A stretch of DNA of 64,000 nucleotides from Nocardioides litoris (GTDB lineage Bacteria; Actinomycetota; Actinomycetes; Propionibacteriales; Nocardioidaceae): contig NZ_VDMR01000008.1 of NCBI RefSeq assembly GCF_006346315.1, positions 124,001-188,000 on the forward strand, in the 5' to 3' direction. The stretch's first letter is position 1, and each line of letters opens with the position of its first letter. This document shows, one piece after another, positions 63,553-64,000 of this stretch. The notes below the pieces were generated by a model that ran no database searches, had not been told where the DNA came from, and saw nothing but the letters and a program-made list of their open reading frames with translations. The position numbers and the translations under genes are program-made.

Positions 63553-64000
63553 GGGAGCGGTCCGTCGGGCTGGTCGAGCAGCAGGCCGCCCGCCGCGGCG
63601 TGGTCGCGCCGGGCGTGGTGCTGGCGCAGGTAGAGCACGAGGTCGGCGACGCGGTCGGCGTGCTCGGGCTCCTGGCTCAGCGGGCCGGGTCCGAGCGCGT
63701 GGCCGACCTCGGTCAGCACGGTCTCGGCGGCGCCGGCCACCACGTTGCGCACGCGCGCGGCCAGCAGCGCCGTCCCGCCCCGGTCCGCGGCGGGGCCGCC
63801 GCGGTCGGCGACCTCGGCCGCCTCGCGCAGCACCGCGCGGGCGCCGGCGAGCGCGGTGTCGACGGCACCGAGGTGGGCCAGGGCGACCTGGTCGGGCGCT
63901 CGCCGCTCGGCCGCCTGCCGCAGCCGCCGGGCGAGGCCGACCGCGCCGCCGTACCAGACGGCGGCGACCCCGATGCCGCCCCAGGCGAAGCCGGGCCGGT
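63546..64000 (-). CDS. Acyl-CoA dehydrogenase-like protein, C-terminal part
   Basis: The frame enters from the right window edge, and about 150 C-terminal residues are visible. It reads PGFAWGGIGVAAVWYGGAVG, ARRLRQAAERRAPDQVALAH, LREAAEVADRGG and LVLYLRQHHARRDHAAAGGL. The helical, His-rich end resembles acyl-CoA dehydrogenases. Such a gene next to a PIG-L/methyltransferase gene is a recurring actinobacterial cluster, often with a glycosyltransferase. Its stop overlaps the start of the fusion gene. Confidence 0.75.
   Translation of the reverse strand, partial: RPGFAWGGIGVAAVWYGGAVGLARRLRQAAERRAPDQVALAHLGAVDTALAGARAVLREAAEVADRGGPAADRGGTALLAARVRNVVAGAAETVLTEVGHALGPGPLSQEPEHADRVADLVLYLRQHHARRDHAAAGGLLLDQPDGPLPW

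Overview
The window is high-GC actinobacterial DNA, most like a Nocardioidaceae-type genome (inference from GC bias, GTG starts, the DUF3099-dodecin-FabG-FabI neighbourhood, SURF1, cyanophycin genes, and many leaderless promoters). No rRNA, tRNA, CRISPR array, insertion sequence or prophage integrase was seen. Genes are packed tightly, often with 1-4 base overlaps.

Bases 1-12245 hold the 3' part of an extracellular/cytoplasmic contractile injection system (eCIS, the phage-tail-like family that includes Afp, PVC and the Streptomyces CIS). It runs sheath (cut by the window edge), tube 1, tail-assembly protein, a 58-residue DUF6760-type protein, tube 2, a 1270-residue Pro/Ala/Arg disordered protein, LysM baseplate protein, VgrG-like spike, gp25-like wedge, baseplate J, tail protein I, and a tail-anchored zinc-ribbon protein. 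The disordered protein and the membrane-anchored zinc ribbon are the least explained parts. A secreted lytic transglycosylase lies convergent to the cluster.

Bases 13783-17305 carry a phosphotransferase, a YpfJ-type zinc metallopeptidase and an ABC-F ATPase. Bases 17309-23639 (minus strand) form a four-gene DNA-end-processing operon, HerA-like ATPase, SbcD, SbcC and a NurA-like nuclease, the archaeal herA-mre11-rad50-nurA set in a bacterium. Then follow an enoyl-CoA hydratase, an ABC exporter, SURF1, a secreted nuclease/phosphatase fusion, moaA, two small proteins, dodecin, fabG and an InhA-like fabI.

Bases 33204-42456 contain cyanophycin genes: a CphA-like Mur ligase without an ATP-grasp domain, an SDR, a PhoD-type phosphatase, a membrane protein, and the operon cphB-cphA-cupin. 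Bases 42533-50423 carry SixA, a membrane phosphodiesterase-MBL-DedA operon, serB, a small membrane protein and lon. Bases 50435-64000 hold a lipoprotein, a nucleotidyltransferase-like protein, an ABC ATPase, NfeD and SPFH proteins, a TauE-type permease, two secreted paralogues, a nitroreductase, a phosphotransferase broken by two frameshifts, a hydrolase, a SpoIIE-type phosphatase, an alpha-carbonic anhydrase, a PIG-L/methyltransferase fusion and the end of an acyl-CoA dehydrogenase.

Two genome-scale signals recur. About twenty genes have a TANNNT hexamer 6-8 bases before the start codon, the layout of leaderless transcripts. Several convergent gene pairs end in hairpins whose stems are built from the two opposed TGA stop codons.
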